A DNA stretch of 36,351 bases. It comes from Desulfosporosinus sp. Sb-LF. Its GTDB lineage: Bacteria; Bacillota; Desulfitobacteriia; Desulfitobacteriales; Desulfitobacteriaceae. Where the stretch lies: assembly GCF_004766055.1 (NCBI RefSeq), contig NZ_SPQR01000021.1:1-36351 (forward strand). The letters are read 5' to 3'. Below are positions 8,282 through 16,971 of this stretch, one piece after another; the stretch's first letter is position 1; each line of letters opens with the position of its first letter. Made by a program: the position numbers and the translations under genes. The notes beneath the pieces were generated by a model. The model searched no databases and had not been told where the DNA came from. It saw only the letters and a list, made by a program, of their open reading frames with translations.

Positions 8282-8443
8282 ATGTTTTATACCGTAAATG
8301 ATGTTGCTAAACGAACAAAACTTTCAGTTCATACGATCCGTTACTATGCGAAAGAAGGGCTTGTCAATCAAAGATATAAAAGCTTTTTCCGACTTCCCCG
8401 CGGTGGCTACGCTATGGACTCGATGTCCTTTCGTCACATGTAG
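8282..8443 (+). pseudogene. MerR-family regulator, N-terminal DNA-binding fragment
   Basis: The first 28 residues, MFYTVNDVAKRTKLSVHTIR followed by Y-Y-A-K-E-G-L-V, are a textbook MerR winged-helix start: Y-x-V-x-x-V-A, the recognition helix, then R-Y-Y-x-x-x-G-L. A good ribosome site (TGGAGGAC) precedes the ATG. After about residue 34 the MerR pattern is lost and the frame stops at residue 53; normal members are 110-250 residues with a C-terminal effector part. The effector domain and part of the wing are gone, probably by deletion. Confidence 0.75.
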
Positions 8444-8581
8444 AGATACTAGAAACCAAAATATATAAAAACGCACAGGTTAAGCAAGACAGCCACCCCG
8501 GCGGAGTTCGCCCCGATATGTCATCGAGCAGTTTACGGAGGCGAGTTGGTGGGAAGGGGCTTGGGCTACAGCATTTATTGT

Positions 8582-9190
8582 TCACGTCGTTCCATTGTTA
8601 GCATGTACTGTATAATATCTCATTATAGGTTTTGATTTGGACCTTCTTTCTACCTCAACAAAACCAGCCCTTTCAAAAACAGAAGGGATACCCGTCCACT
8701 CAAAGGCATCTGGAACTTGTTCTCCATATGGTACGACTGGATACCCTTCAATTATCTTAACCTTGTTAATCTCGCAGTATTTAATAACCCCTTTTAGAAG
8801 TTCAAAAGATATGCCTTTTCTTCTAAGGGATTTAGCTATAAAAAAACAAGTCACAGACCAAACTTGTTCATTATCAATTCTTTTTAGGACTCGTGAATTT
8901 TCGAGTCTTAAATAATCTTCTCTTGGCGCAACTGCACACCAACCAATGGGTTCGTTATCTTTATATGCTAAAACCCCTGTTTTCATATTCTGTTCAACCA
9001 GTGTTCTCATGGCACTTCTATTTCCCTCCCCCTTTTGACGCTCGAAGTCTAATCTCTTTAAACGCCATGACATGCACCAACACCCACCACATGCTCCTCT
9101 TTCCCCAAATAGATTCTCAAAATCATCCCACCTAGGAAGATCTAATTCGTAAATCTTTAAGTTCAACTCTTTGTTAGCATAGATTTGCAT
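8582..9190 (-). CDS. GNAT-family N-acetyltransferase
   Basis: A 202-residue protein with a GNAT core. The N-terminal region carries C-G-G-C-W-C-M-S-W (about 35-43), seen in a subgroup of GNAT proteins of Firmicutes. A beta-bulge strand follows (V-W-S-V-T-C-F-F-I), then the acetyl-CoA pyrophosphate loop R-R-K-G-I-S (about 123-128), and near the end F-E-R-A-G-F-V-E-V. It should transfer an acetyl group from acetyl-CoA to an amine; the substrate cannot be inferred. The ATG at 9190 follows AGAGGATTATT, a fair ribosome site. It reads alone toward the MerR remnant. Confidence 0.85.
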   Translation of the reverse strand: MQIYANKELNLKIYELDLPRWDDFENLFGERGACGGCWCMSWRLKRLDFERQKGEGNRSAMRTLVEQNMKTGVLAYKDNEPIGWCAVAPREDYLRLENSRVLKRIDNEQVWSVTCFFIAKSLRRKGISFELLKGVIKYCEINKVKIIEGYPVVPYGEQVPDAFEWTGIPSVFERAGFVEVERRSKSKPIMRYYTVHANNGTT

Positions 9191-9247
9191 AATAATCCTC
9201 TTCTCTAGATACGCACCGTTTGGAAGTCAGCAAACACCCTCACTACC

Positions 9248-9901
9248 TTAGTGTGTGTCTATGAATCTTTGTAATTCATCGTGCCAGGCATCAGGCTCAA
9301 ATGTACCTATTCCTGTAGTCTCTCCAAACAAAAGGTCAATGATATAGCGTGGCTTTTTACCGCCGATGAACATTGCCTTTATACAGGAAACACAATAAAC
9401 GACTACATTGTCACAAGGCATTTCGTTCGAGCGTTTTTTCATCTGTTTCTTGACCTGCTCTATAGGCAATACGCCGTAAAAACTATCCCCGCAACAGACC
9501 GCTTTTGTACGAGTATTCTTCGGTTCAGTTATATTAATATTCATCCTCTCAAGGAGTTTTCTAATTGCAGAATGAACCCTTTCCTCGGTACGTGTTGGGC
9601 AGGCATCATGTATGGACATTTCCATACCGTTATAGTCAGGGAACGGAAATGTTTTGCTTTCGGCTAATATTTCCCAGAGTGATACTGTAGATATCCCCTC
9701 ATACAGCTCTCCATAGCGCCTGTCACAGCCTGCGCAGGTATTAATTACTTGCGTGCCTTTTTCGAGGTTAGGCTCATGTCTACAACAAATTAGGTGTTCA
9801 TTAATAACATATAAATCCTCATTTAAAAACTCTAATATTTTTTTGGCAAGCTCACGCTTATAGATCATCAGCGCACAACCTGGCGCATAGACTTGTTTCA
9901 T
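9248..9901 (-). CDS. CCG-domain (Fe-S)-binding protein, HdrB/GlpC-like
   Basis: The 217-residue protein has the pattern of cysteine-rich CCG domains that bind an unusual [4Fe-4S] cluster in heterodisulfide-reductase subunit B and related enzymes. Visible elements are Y-A-P-G-C-A (about 5-10), C-C-R-H-E-P near 39, N-T-C-A-G-C-D-R-R near 56, H-D-A-C-P-T-R, C-C-G-D-S-F-Y-G, and V-Y-C-V-S-C-I-K-A-M. There is no ferredoxin domain or membrane segment, so it probably works as a soluble electron-transfer or disulfide-handling subunit with an unknown partner. The ribosome site TGGAGGAATTATTAA is strong. No redox partner gene is adjacent. Confidence 0.8.
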   Translation of the reverse strand: MKQVYAPGCALMIYKRELAKKILEFLNEDLYVINEHLICCRHEPNLEKGTQVINTCAGCDRRYGELYEGISTVSLWEILAESKTFPFPDYNGMEMSIHDACPTRTEERVHSAIRKLLERMNINITEPKNTRTKAVCCGDSFYGVLPIEQVKKQMKKRSNEMPCDNVVVYCVSCIKAMFIGGKKPRYIIDLLFGETTGIGTFEPDAWHDELQRFIDTH

Positions 9902-10299
9902 TTAATAATTCCTCCAGATTAGTTCTTTCTCAAAGACATTATAAATGAAATGCAACCGAAAATCTTCTGAATTTCAGTACCCCCCAATATCACTTCGCCC
10001 CTGTTTCCTTGATATCACCCCGTCAGCTTCTAGTGAGGGGTGTAAATGTGGGAGGTGAAAGAAATTGAGTTGATACGATATCCTTTAAGACAGTAGAAAT
10101 AATCCACAGTTCGTTTGAAAATATCATTCCTACCCAAATTAAAAAGCACCTGCCTTCAGCAGAAGCCCTTTAGTTCAGAAATAGATATTTCCTAAAAAGG
10201 TACGACCCAAAAAATCGAAGGGATCGTGGAATTCTTAGGCTTTATACTTTTTGCGCAATACGTTGCTGAATATCTAATAAAATATTAATGATCACGAAC
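9902..10299. other. Gene-free spacer
   Basis: I find no coding frame with a start and ribosome site on either strand. A small inverted repeat, CACCCC (10016-10021) with GGGGTG (10037-10042), and a weak GC-rich patch near 10150 are the only structure noted. Promoters for the flanking minus-strand genes are expected near 9905-9960. Confidence 0.4.
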
Positions 10300-10710
10300 T
10301 TACAATTTAATTACTTCTGTTGGAGTCATACCAGCAGAATAATCGTTATAATATACAACTTCAGGAACAAGTCTAAAATAAACAAAAGGCTTCATCATAC
10401 CTTTTTCAACCATTTCCTTGAATTCAGGATGTCTTTCAAAAAGTATTTTATTATATGCTTCAATCTCATCTTCATTCGGAGTAGCAGTCGTTCCGTCAAT
10501 TGTTACAAACTTGGGCATCGCATGAGCAGAAAAACTGATTTTATTATTTGCTTTTAAATTAGCTGCTTTAATCGAATTGCAATCAGTAGCAAATAATACA
10601 TTATCTCCAACGACTGCATATTCCATTGTAGATGCCCTCGGTTTATCATTGCTACAAGTTGCTAAACAACAAACCGAATTTTCTCTTAAAAATTGAAGTA
10701 CCTTTTCCAT
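10300..10710 (-). CDS. Pyridoxamine 5'-phosphate oxidase-like flavin-binding protein
   Basis: A 136-residue split-barrel protein. The N-terminus, M-E-K-V-L-Q-F-L-R-E-N, is followed by the strand C-L-A-T-C-S-N-D-K-P-R-A-S, the usual PPOX start, then V-L-F-A-T-D-C-N-S-I-K-A-A-N-L-K-A-N and I-S-F-S-A. Proteins of this size commonly bind FMN or F420 and reduce small substrates; true pyridoxal-phosphate synthesis is unlikely at this length. The start at 10710 is preferred because GGAGGT stands just before it; the longer frame begins with a TTG inside that site. It is followed by AT-rich DNA and the ABC remnant upstream on the same strand. Confidence 0.85.
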   Translation of the reverse strand: MEKVLQFLRENSVCCLATCSNDKPRASTMEYAVVGDNVLFATDCNSIKAANLKANNKISFSAHAMPKFVTIDGTTATPNEDEIEAYNKILFERHPEFKEMVEKGMMKPFVYFRLVPEVVYYNDYSAGMTPTEVIKL

Positions 10711-10848
10711 ATGTATTACCTCCAATAATATTACTTTAGGAAAAGTATATTATTTTTAATTTGAAGTTGTCAACAAAGTACATCTACAGCAAATACCAAA
10801 GATATTGGCAACATTTACAAATATATAGGGTTAATAAATAGACAAATA

Positions 10849-11306
10849 TTATGAGCAGCTTATTATTAGCTTTCTCTCCCGCTTAAATAATGGCAAACTA
10901 AACATTTCTTTACCTCCGTAATAATGCATAAATAACTCCTCAAGGTTCTGCGGCTTAATATCAAGATTGGTGACTTCATATTTATCTAGAGTATGTATTA
11001 GCGGCATTATATTGTCCTTAACCGACACAGTTACTTTTTTCCCCAGGCTATCTTTTACATCAAAGTCCTCTTTAGCAAAGTTCGCAGCCATTTCTTCTGA
11101 TAAAAAGGTGATAATATAAGCTTTATGTTTTGAATGTGAAAGTGTTTTCATATCCTCAACAGCAACCAAATAGCCATCCTTGATAATAGCTGTGCGGTCA
11201 CAGGTTCGTTCAATCTCGTCAAAAATATGTGATGACATAAAGATTGTTTTACCTTTTTTTTCGATAAAATTAGCTCAAGGAATTTATTTTGCATTAGAGG
11301 CCTTGG
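10849..11306 (-). pseudogene. ABC exporter ATPase C-terminal half fused to permease start
   Basis: From about 11306 the minus strand reads P-L-M-Q-N-K-F-L-E-L-I-L-S-K-K-K. After a frameshift in an A8 run (near 11258) it continues G-K-T-I-F-M-S-S-H-I-F-D-E-I-E, the post-Walker-B helix and switch His of a DrrA-like ATPase. The C-terminal domain follows, with N-L-E-E-L-F-M-H-Y-Y. The frame then runs into MFSLPLFKRERK, the usual first residues of the partner permease, and stops a few codons later. Walker A, the signature and Walker B are gone upstream, and all but about 12 codons of the permease are gone downstream. Confidence 0.75.
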
Positions 11307-11320
11307 CAAAGAATAATATT

Positions 11321-11360
11321 ACGGGTTTCATTTAGAGTTTATGCTCTGAACGGAACCCGT
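11321..11360. terminator. Two-tier hairpin at the left edge of the serine locus
   Basis: ACGGGTT (11321-11327) pairs with AACCCGT (11354-11360), and inside it AGAG (11334-11337) pairs with CTCT (11344-11347); TAGTTTTAT follows. It could end transcription coming from the left or form part of the leader of the permease gene. Confidence 0.4.
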
Positions 11361-11492
11361 TAGTTTTATGGAAATGAGTATATCTTTATTAATTGTGAAT
11401 AACGCGAAGGAAAAGGCGGGAATATATAACATGACAGAACAGGCCATCTTATTCAAAAACGATTTAAAAGCGAACCCGTAAAGCGGTGACTC

Positions 11493-11533
11493 TATCGAGT
11501 AATAGGCAGTCATTGGGAGAGGGGTACTCGATA
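11493..11533 (+). promoter_or_regulatory. Leader hairpin before the amino acid permease
   Basis: TATCGAGTA (11493-11501) and TACTCGATA (11525-11533) form a perfect 9-bp stem around a 23-base loop, 88 bp before the TTG start. The roughly 260-base leader (11361-11620) has no credible gene. I do not recognise a T-box, glycine or lysine riboswitch core in it. It may be an unrecognised attenuator or simply structured DNA. Confidence 0.3.
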
Positions 11534-11620
11534 ATATCAAAGTCAATTGAAAGCTTGCAAACAAAACGTCCCCTTGGCCCTTGGCTCTTGCGGGTACAAA
11601 CAATGAAGGAGGAAATTAAT

Positions 11621-12985
11621 TTGTCAGAACCAGAAAAACTTGAACGAGGACTTGAAGCGAGACATATTGAAATGATTGCGCTCGGGGGCACCATCGGTGT
11701 TGGCTTATTTATGGGGTCAGCGACTTCGATTAAGTGGGCTGGGCCCTCCGTTCTCTTGGCTTACGCCATTGCCGGTACTTTCCTCTTCTTCATCATGCGT
11801 TCAATGGGAGAAATGCTTTATCTCGATCCAACCACCGGTTCTTTTGTTACCTTTGCCCACAAGTATATTAGTCCCTTAGCCGGTTTTATTACTGCCTGGG
11901 GTTACTGGTTTGCATGGGTAACCATTGGTATGGCCGAAGTTACGGCCATCGGGATGTACATGAAATTCTGGTTTCCCGGCCTGCCGCAATGGATTCCAGG
12001 GGTGTTCTTGATTATCATAATTGCAGCGGCCAACTTAGCATCAGTCAGGCTTTACGGTGAGTTTGAATTTTGGTTTTCACTTACTAAAGTCGTGACCATT
12101 GTAGCGATGATCTTCATTGGAGCTGCCCTAATCTTTTTCGGATTGGGCAACAACGGTCAAGCTATTGGCCTTTCAAACCTCTATAGCCATGGTGGATTTT
12201 TCCCTGGCGGTTTAAAAGGATTTCTCTTCGCCATACCACTTGTCGTGGCTGCCTACCAGGGAGTAGAGATGATCGGCATTACGGCAGGTGAAGCAAAAGA
12301 CCCGCAAAAAACCCTAACTAAAGCCATCGGAAATATTATCTATCGTATCTTGATCTTCTACATTGGTGCTATCTTTATCATTGTAACCCTTTTCCCCTGG
12401 GATGAGCTCGGAACTCTAGGCAGTCCGTTTGTTTCAACGTTTGCCAGAATAGGGATCGCTTCTGCTGCAGGAATTATCAATTTCGTTGTCATTACGGCAG
12501 CTATGTCCGGCTGTAACAGCGCAATCTATAGCTCTGGAAGAATGCTATACTCGCTAGCTGTTGATGGACAGGCCCCTAAATCGTTGGCTAAAGTTTCTAA
12601 AAATGGAGTCCCTGCCAACAGTCTCCTAATGACCATTGGAGCTCTAATTATTGGAGTAATCTTAAATTACTTTGCTCCAGAAAAACTCTTCGTTTATATT
12701 TACAGTGCCAGTATTCTTCCTGCTATGATGCCTTGGTTCGTTTTGCTCATTAGTCAGCCCAAATTCAGAAAAGCAAACGCCTCCGCAATGAGTGATCACC
12801 CCTTCAAGATGCCCTTCTCCCCTTATAGCAACTATTTAACGATTGCTTTCTTATTAGCAGTGCTCATCGGCATGTGGATTAACCCGGATACCCGGGTATC
12901 TCTGATCGTTGGTATAGTATTTATTGCTATTGCCATCGCGAGCTACTTTATATTCAAGATTGGAAAGATTCAAGAGAGCAATTAA
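11621..12985 (+). CDS. Amino acid permease (APC superfamily, AAT family)
   Basis: With the start at 11621 the protein is about 454 residues with 12 membrane segments, the usual AAT size. The first cytoplasmic stretch, [24 protein letters not shown], is diagnostic: the G-G-x-I-G-x-G-L-F unwound part of TM1 binds the amino acid backbone. G-E-M (TM2-3 region) and the TM6 segment with Y-Q-G-V-E are also present. A TTG start is chosen because AAGGAGG (11606-11612) stands 8 bases before it; the longer frame begins upstream of that site. sdaAB and sdaAA follow on the same strand, so serine is the likely substrate (inferred from context). It should import the amino acid with protons. Confidence 0.9.
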   Translation: MSEPEKLERGLEARHIEMIALGGTIGVGLFMGSATSIKWAGPSVLLAYAIAGTFLFFIMRSMGEMLYLDPTTGSFVTFAHKYISPLAGFITAWGYWFAWVTIGMAEVTAIGMYMKFWFPGLPQWIPGVFLIIIIAAANLASVRLYGEFEFWFSLTKVVTIVAMIFIGAALIFFGLGNNGQAIGLSNLYSHGGFFPGGLKGFLFAIPLVVAAYQGVEMIGITAGEAKDPQKTLTKAIGNIIYRILIFYIGAIFIIVTLFPWDELGTLGSPFVSTFARIGIASAAGIINFVVITAAMSGCNSAIYSSGRMLYSLAVDGQAPKSLAKVSKNGVPANSLLMTIGALIIGVILNYFAPEKLFVYIYSASILPAMMPWFVLLISQPKFRKANASAMSDHPFKMPFSPYSNYLTIAFLLAVLIGMWINPDTRVSLIVGIVFIAIAIASYFIFKIGKIQESN

Positions 12986-13059
12986 GCGAGTCACTATTAA
13001 CCATCATATATAATGTGGGTAGCCAACTTCGGGGGGATTTACACTAGGAGGGCTGACGT

Positions 13060-13731
13060 TTGGGTAAGAGTACAGTCTTTGATTTAATCGGACCCGTGAT
13101 GGTGGGACCGTCAAGTTCACACACGGCCGGAGCAGTACGTCTTGGCGCTATGGCCTTAAAAATATTAGGAACTGAACCGATTGAGGTAGAGATTACTTTA
13201 CATGGTTCCTTTGCTGAAACAGGAAAAGGGCACGGTACTAATTTCGCCCTAGTTGCTGGACTTCTTGGTATGCGTACAGATGATGAACGAATTCCTCAAG
13301 CAATTCAGCTTGCAGAGGAAAAGGGAATTAATATCTATTTTAAGACTGAGAACTTAGGAGAGGTGCATCCCAACACGGTAAAGTTCCGATTAACCGGACG
13401 GGATGGGAAAGTTGTCGAAGTGATCGGATCATCGATTGGCGGTGGAAGAATTGTGGTGAATCGGATCAATGAATTTCAGGTTGAGGTCATGGGAGATTAT
13501 AATACGTTGGTCATCTTACATCAGGATTTACCTGGAGTTGTGGGCCAAGTCACTTCCCTTTTAGCCACTGCTCAAATTAATATTGCACAAATGCGTGTTT
13601 CACGAGAAAAGAAAGGCTCTCAGGCCTTGACGATTGTCGAGACGGATCAGGCAATTGAACCTGCAGCCTTAGCTTTAATGTTTAAGCTTCCAGCTGTTTA
13701 TCAAGCCATGGCGATTGACCCACTAGGGTAA
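13060..13731 (+). CDS. sdaAB: L-serine dehydratase, iron-sulfur-dependent, beta subunit
   Basis: A 223-residue subunit of the two-chain L-serine ammonia-lyase, which converts serine to pyruvate and ammonia. The N-terminal domain has the signature G-P-V-M-V-G-P-S-S-S-H-T-A-G-A (about 11-25), and G-S-F-A-E-T-G-K-G-H-G-T shortly after. The C-terminal 75 residues (from about V-M-G-D-Y-N-T-L-V-I-L) form an ACT domain with D-L-P-G-V-V-G-Q-V, likely for effector binding. The start is TTG, preceded by AGGAGGGCTGACG. It lies 12 bp before sdaAA and 74 bp after the permease, so the three genes probably form one operon. Confidence 0.95.
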   Translation: MGKSTVFDLIGPVMVGPSSSHTAGAVRLGAMALKILGTEPIEVEITLHGSFAETGKGHGTNFALVAGLLGMRTDDERIPQAIQLAEEKGINIYFKTENLGEVHPNTVKFRLTGRDGKVVEVIGSSIGGGRIVVNRINEFQVEVMGDYNTLVILHQDLPGVVGQVTSLLATAQINIAQMRVSREKKGSQALTIVETDQAIEPAALALMFKLPAVYQAMAIDPLG

Positions 13732-13743
13732 GGAGGAACATTC

Positions 13744-14607
13744 ATGCGTGCTTATCAAGATTATGTTCAGCTTGCAGAAAAAAGAGGATTGAAAATTGGA
13801 GAAATTATTCTGGCCGAGCAAGCAGAAGAGTCTGAGAAACCAGAGGCCGAATTACGGGAACGTATGCGTTTAAACTTGAATGTCATGCGAGAAGCTGTGG
13901 ACTCAGGATTAAGTGGGGAGCGTAAATCGCACTCAGGGCTTATCGGGGGCGATGCAGCTAAGGTTCAGGCCCGTTGGAAGAGTGGAGAGAGCCTTACTGG
14001 AGAACGGATTAGTGGTGCAATTGCCCGGGCCTTGGCTGTTGCTGAAGTCAATGCCACCATGGGGAAAATTGTGGCAGCTCCCACGGCGGGTTCCTGTGGG
14101 GTTTTACCGGCTGTGTTGCTCACGGTGGAGGAGGCTCTGAATTGTTCTGAAGACGATTTGGTGACCGCACTCTTCACTACCGCAGGGATTGGAATGGTTA
14201 TTGCCGATCGGGCTAATGTTTCAGGTGCAGAGGGCGGGTGTCAGGCTGAAATTGGTTCAGCGGCAGGGATGGCAGCGGCTGCAGCGGTTGAGCTTGCCGG
14301 TGGAACACCAGGCCAGACTAGTGATGCAGCCGCGATTGCCCTTAAGTCCTTGTTAGGGTTGGTTTGCGACCCCATTGCGGGGCTGGTAGAAGTTCCATGT
14401 GTGAAGCGCAATGCTACGGCAGCAACGATCGCTCTTGCTGCAGCTGAGATGGCTCTCGCTGGCGTGGAGAGTAAGGTTCCCCTTGACGAAGTGATTGATG
14501 CTATGAATGAAATCGGTAAACAGATGCCTTGTAGCCTACGAGAAACGGCTCAAGGAGGTTTAGCAGTGACGCCAACAGGGCGTAGAATCAAAGCTGATTT
14601 CCTATGA
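13744..14607 (+). CDS. sdaAA: L-serine dehydratase, iron-sulfur-dependent, alpha subunit
   Basis: A 287-residue alpha subunit, full length for the family. Conserved elements are S-G-L-I-G-G-D (about 64-70), A-A-P-T-A-G-S-C-G-V-L-P, G-A-E-G-G-C-Q-A-E-I-G-S-A, C-D-P-I-A-G-L-V-E-V-P-C, and M-P-C-S-L-R-E-T near the end. Several of these cysteines ligate the oxygen-sensitive [4Fe-4S] cluster that binds and dehydrates serine. AAGGAGGA lies 5 bases before the ATG, and the subunit is translated with sdaAB. Together with the upstream permease it would let the cell take up serine and feed it into pyruvate. Confidence 0.96.
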   Translation: MRAYQDYVQLAEKRGLKIGEIILAEQAEESEKPEAELRERMRLNLNVMREAVDSGLSGERKSHSGLIGGDAAKVQARWKSGESLTGERISGAIARALAVAEVNATMGKIVAAPTAGSCGVLPAVLLTVEEALNCSEDDLVTALFTTAGIGMVIADRANVSGAEGGCQAEIGSAAGMAAAAAVELAGGTPGQTSDAAAIALKSLLGLVCDPIAGLVEVPCVKRNATAATIALAAAEMALAGVESKVPLDEVIDAMNEIGKQMPCSLRETAQGGLAVTPTGRRIKADFL

Positions 14608-14755
14608 TATCCAGTCAAGAAAAATTGATTCTTAGAATTATCATCAATTAAGGTCGACTATCTCAATGAGAACAACAAGGAACGTAGGACTCAACTTGCA
14701 CTATATCCCAATTTCAAACGGAGACGTAACTACTTTTACACTATGCTGACTGATA

Positions 14756-15583
14756 TTATTTCATTAAATCCTTCACTTTGACCTCAGGATGATGATATCT
14801 GGTGTAAACAGTTGTCTTTCGTCCATACTGTAAAGCCTCTTTAGGGCACCATTGTATACAAGCCAAACATTGCTCACAGTGATTATGCCATATTAATTTC
14901 TCGTTTTGGATATCAATATTTTGAGCCGGACAAATGTTAACGCAGAGACCGCAGTGATTACAGCGCTCATCTACCCAGAATTTATCATCCATCTTATGAA
15001 CCATCGGGAACGCAAGTTTATATAAACCGGTAAAGACTATTCTTTGCCACAGTGGGCCCTTCTCAACCGGCATTTTAGCCCTTCTACGAATTTTCTCAGC
15101 AATAGTGGATAGCTTTATCTCAGCTTTCTGAAAGCACTTATTCTGTTCATCCAGGGAACCGGGACCTCCCCAGGGGATATAATTAGAAGGCATTACGATA
15201 GACCATCCGCAAGATAATGCAAAGTCCTTAGATTTCATTTCCTTGTTCAACTGTACCAATGTATTAGATACTTGACCAGCATTATTAGCAATGGCAAAGA
15301 CATACTCAGCTGACATTGCTTTAAAATCATCCAAGAATTTTAATACCCGGCAGGGTACGCCCCATATATGTACCGGAAAAATCAAACCTATCACAGGTGA
15401 ATTAATCTTGTGCATCTTAACATTCCAGTCCACAATAGATATGAGTTCAGTATTGCCTAGTTCCCGTGCCAGAACACGGGCGGCCCATAATGAGTTGCCG
15501 GTACCTGTATAGTAGAAAATGGTGGTTTTGGTTGTTTGACTAGTATTTAAATGCAACTCATCCTCATCGTATATAGTCTTCAT
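14756..15583 (-). CDS. EFR1-type flavodoxin-ferredoxin fusion protein
   Basis: A 275-residue protein with two parts. The N-terminal flavodoxin-like half begins after about 20 residues with T-I-F-Y-Y-T-G-T-G-N-S-L-W, the FMN-binding loop of the EFR1 family. The C-terminal half holds two [4Fe-4S] motifs: C-N-H-C-G-L-C-V-N-I-C-P (about 208-219) and C-E-Q-C-L-A-C-I-Q-W-C-P (about 236-247). Such proteins move electrons between ferredoxin-level donors and a flavin; the specific partner is unknown. AAGGAGTATATT precedes the ATG. The N-terminal tail is slightly longer than usual. It is convergent with sdaAA. Confidence 0.9.
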   Translation of the reverse strand: MKTIYDEDELHLNTSQTTKTTIFYYTGTGNSLWAARVLARELGNTELISIVDWNVKMHKINSPVIGLIFPVHIWGVPCRVLKFLDDFKAMSAEYVFAIANNAGQVSNTLVQLNKEMKSKDFALSCGWSIVMPSNYIPWGGPGSLDEQNKCFQKAEIKLSTIAEKIRRRAKMPVEKGPLWQRIVFTGLYKLAFPMVHKMDDKFWVDERCNHCGLCVNICPAQNIDIQNEKLIWHNHCEQCLACIQWCPKEALQYGRKTTVYTRYHHPEVKVKDLMK

Positions 15584-15753
15584 AATATACTCCTTCCAGA
15601 TTGTTTTTTGTTCTAATCTTAATAATAAAACACACTTGTCATTAATAATTAATTTTAATCAAAAATGTGGGTAGGATGATTTAAGCTCATGAAGCAAGTG
15701 GAGGCTGGAGCGAGCACTAACCCAGCGGCATAGGTAAATCAATTCATTAAGAT

Positions 15754-15786
15754 CAGGTCTCGTGAAAATGCGAGACCTGCTATTTT
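15754..15786 (+). terminator. Intrinsic terminator-like hairpin
   Basis: CAGGTCTCG (15754-15762) pairs perfectly with CGAGACCTG (15771-15779), followed by CTATTTTATT. No intact + strand gene lies directly upstream; the stretch from 15645 to here holds only short frames, so it may belong to a lost gene. Confidence 0.55.
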
Positions 15787-15828
15787 ATTGTCAACCTAGT
15801 TGCAAATCCACTTGCGCATACGGGTGCG

Positions 15829-16099
15829 TTAGTTCAACAACACTCTGTAAATAAAAAGACCTTGTTCAAAAGATTTAAGCTCAACATAGAATAATTGCCC
15901 AAAAATTTCTTCTTCATCTTCGTTAATTGAATAACAAGATACTGAATAATACTAAAATTCTTTGCACCAGTATCTCAATTGACTCTCTTGACGCAGTAAA
16001 TTTTAAATGTTTATTTTTCTCCCTACGTCCACCTAGAGTTTCCCATGTACTTCTATACGTATGTCTTACGAATATCCACTTCCCATTAAATCTTGTCAT
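15829..16099 (-). pseudogene. Decayed Nudix hydrolase
   Basis: Three minus-strand frames together restore a Nudix protein. The first, from ATG 16099, reads MTRFNGKWIFVRHTYRSTWE then T-L-G-G-R-R-E-K-N-K-H-L-K-F-T-A-S-R-E-S-I-E. This is the Nudix box G-x5-E-x7-R-E-U-x-E-E-x-G-U with the first Glu changed to Lys and the Leu after R-E changed to Ser. A second frame continues D-T-G-A-K-N-F, and a third gives C-Y-S-I-N-E-D-E-E-E-I-F-G-Q and runs to V-L-L-N at 15829. At least two frameshifts and box mutations mean it is inactive. Relatives hydrolyse nucleoside diphosphate derivatives such as oxidised dNTPs. Upstream of the ATG the frame stays open for only a few codons. Confidence 0.7.
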
Positions 16100-16127
16100 A
16101 ATAACAGTAAATTGAAGTCTACTATTT

Positions 16128-16182
16128 CATTCCAATTATCCTACTTAACTGCTTCAAATCATTATTAAGAATTAGTGGAAGT
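16128..16182 (+). repeat. Dispersed palindromic repeat, short copy
   Basis: Left end CATTCCAATTATCCTAC (16128-16144), right end TTAAGAATTAGTGGAAGT (16165-16182), with about 20 bases between instead of the usual 50. Same family as 16968, 26057, 30653 and 31053. Confidence 0.6.
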
Positions 16183-16366
16183 CTGGTTACAAGCTATAAA
16201 TGGAATTTTGAATGTTTAATTGGGTCTTTAGCGAAGTCAAGTTGCCCAACTTTTGTTCTGGAAAGAAGAAAGTATTTGCACTAGGTCTTGAAATTATATT
16301 ACGTCGTATAAATAAAGTTATTAGTAACACACTATCTACAGAAAAAGGTTAAAAGGTTGTGTTTTT

Positions 16367-16837
16367 ATGCTGTCTACATTATTTTACCCATCGTATATAC
16401 TAATAGCTTTTGTAGTTGTATATCTAACCATCCCCCCAAAAGATTTAAAGAAATATTTTATTTATGGTATGCTTTTGGGAGGAGTTGGTGATGTAGTAGT
16501 AGTTGGTTTATTTCAGAATGTACTACATATTATCTGGTTCAAAAATACTGGCATTTTTAATTTTTTAGGAGAAAATTTACTTTCCCCTCCCAGTTGGATG
16601 TTAACAGTTATGATCTTTCTTCGTTTTTTACCATTACGAAAGTTATTTCAATACGCTTATGTTTTAGGATTTGCGGTTTTCAGTGTTGGATATGGTTATT
16701 TAGTTCATAATGTAGGCTTATTTGATTTTAAGCCCTGGTATTATCCATTCTTTGCTTATCTTACTTTTTTGATCTGGTGGTCAACTATTACTTGGGTATT
16801 CGTTAAAACAAGCTCTCTTATGACAAACCATATTTAA
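16367..16837 (+). CDS. CBO0543-family small membrane protein
   Basis: A 156-residue protein with about five hydrophobic helices and short polar loops. It has the features of the CBO0543 family found in clostridia and bacilli: an early F-x-G-x-G-D motif (here G-G-V-G-D after the second helix), aromatic-rich loops, and P-S-W-M before a central helix. No catalytic motif is visible and the function is unknown. A weak ribosome-like stretch (AAAAGGTTGTG) lies before the ATG. A distant paralogue is encoded at 31365. Both sit among copies of the dispersed repeat, and each is transcribed without an obvious partner. Confidence 0.7.
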   Translation: MLSTLFYPSYILIAFVVVYLTIPPKDLKKYFIYGMLLGGVGDVVVVGLFQNVLHIIWFKNTGIFNFLGENLLSPPSWMLTVMIFLRFLPLRKLFQYAYVLGFAVFSVGYGYLVHNVGLFDFKPWYYPFFAYLTFLIWWSTITWVFVKTSSLMTNHI

Positions 16838-16946
16838 AGTAACAATAAAAAAGACACGATTTCTATAGGTGTAGCTTAATTGGTTCGCTAAACTCCCATT
16901 TAGAGAACCTATGATCTTCTCGCAAATTTACATTATCAATCTATCC

Positions 16947-16971
16947 GTAACAATTGACTTGGAAATTAACT
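16947..16971 (+). repeat. 25-bp direct repeat, left copy
   Basis: GTAACAATTG followed by ACTTGGAAATTAACT matches the sequence at 18827-18851 in 23 of 25 bases and in the same orientation. The two copies bracket the DUF1648/GntR pair, and each runs straight into a copy of the dispersed palindromic repeat. Confidence 0.7.

Noticed and set aside
11361-11620. Riboswitch or T-box in the leader of the amino acid permease
   Set aside because: No T-box TGG-ACC core, glycine or lysine riboswitch signature could be found; only simple stems are visible.
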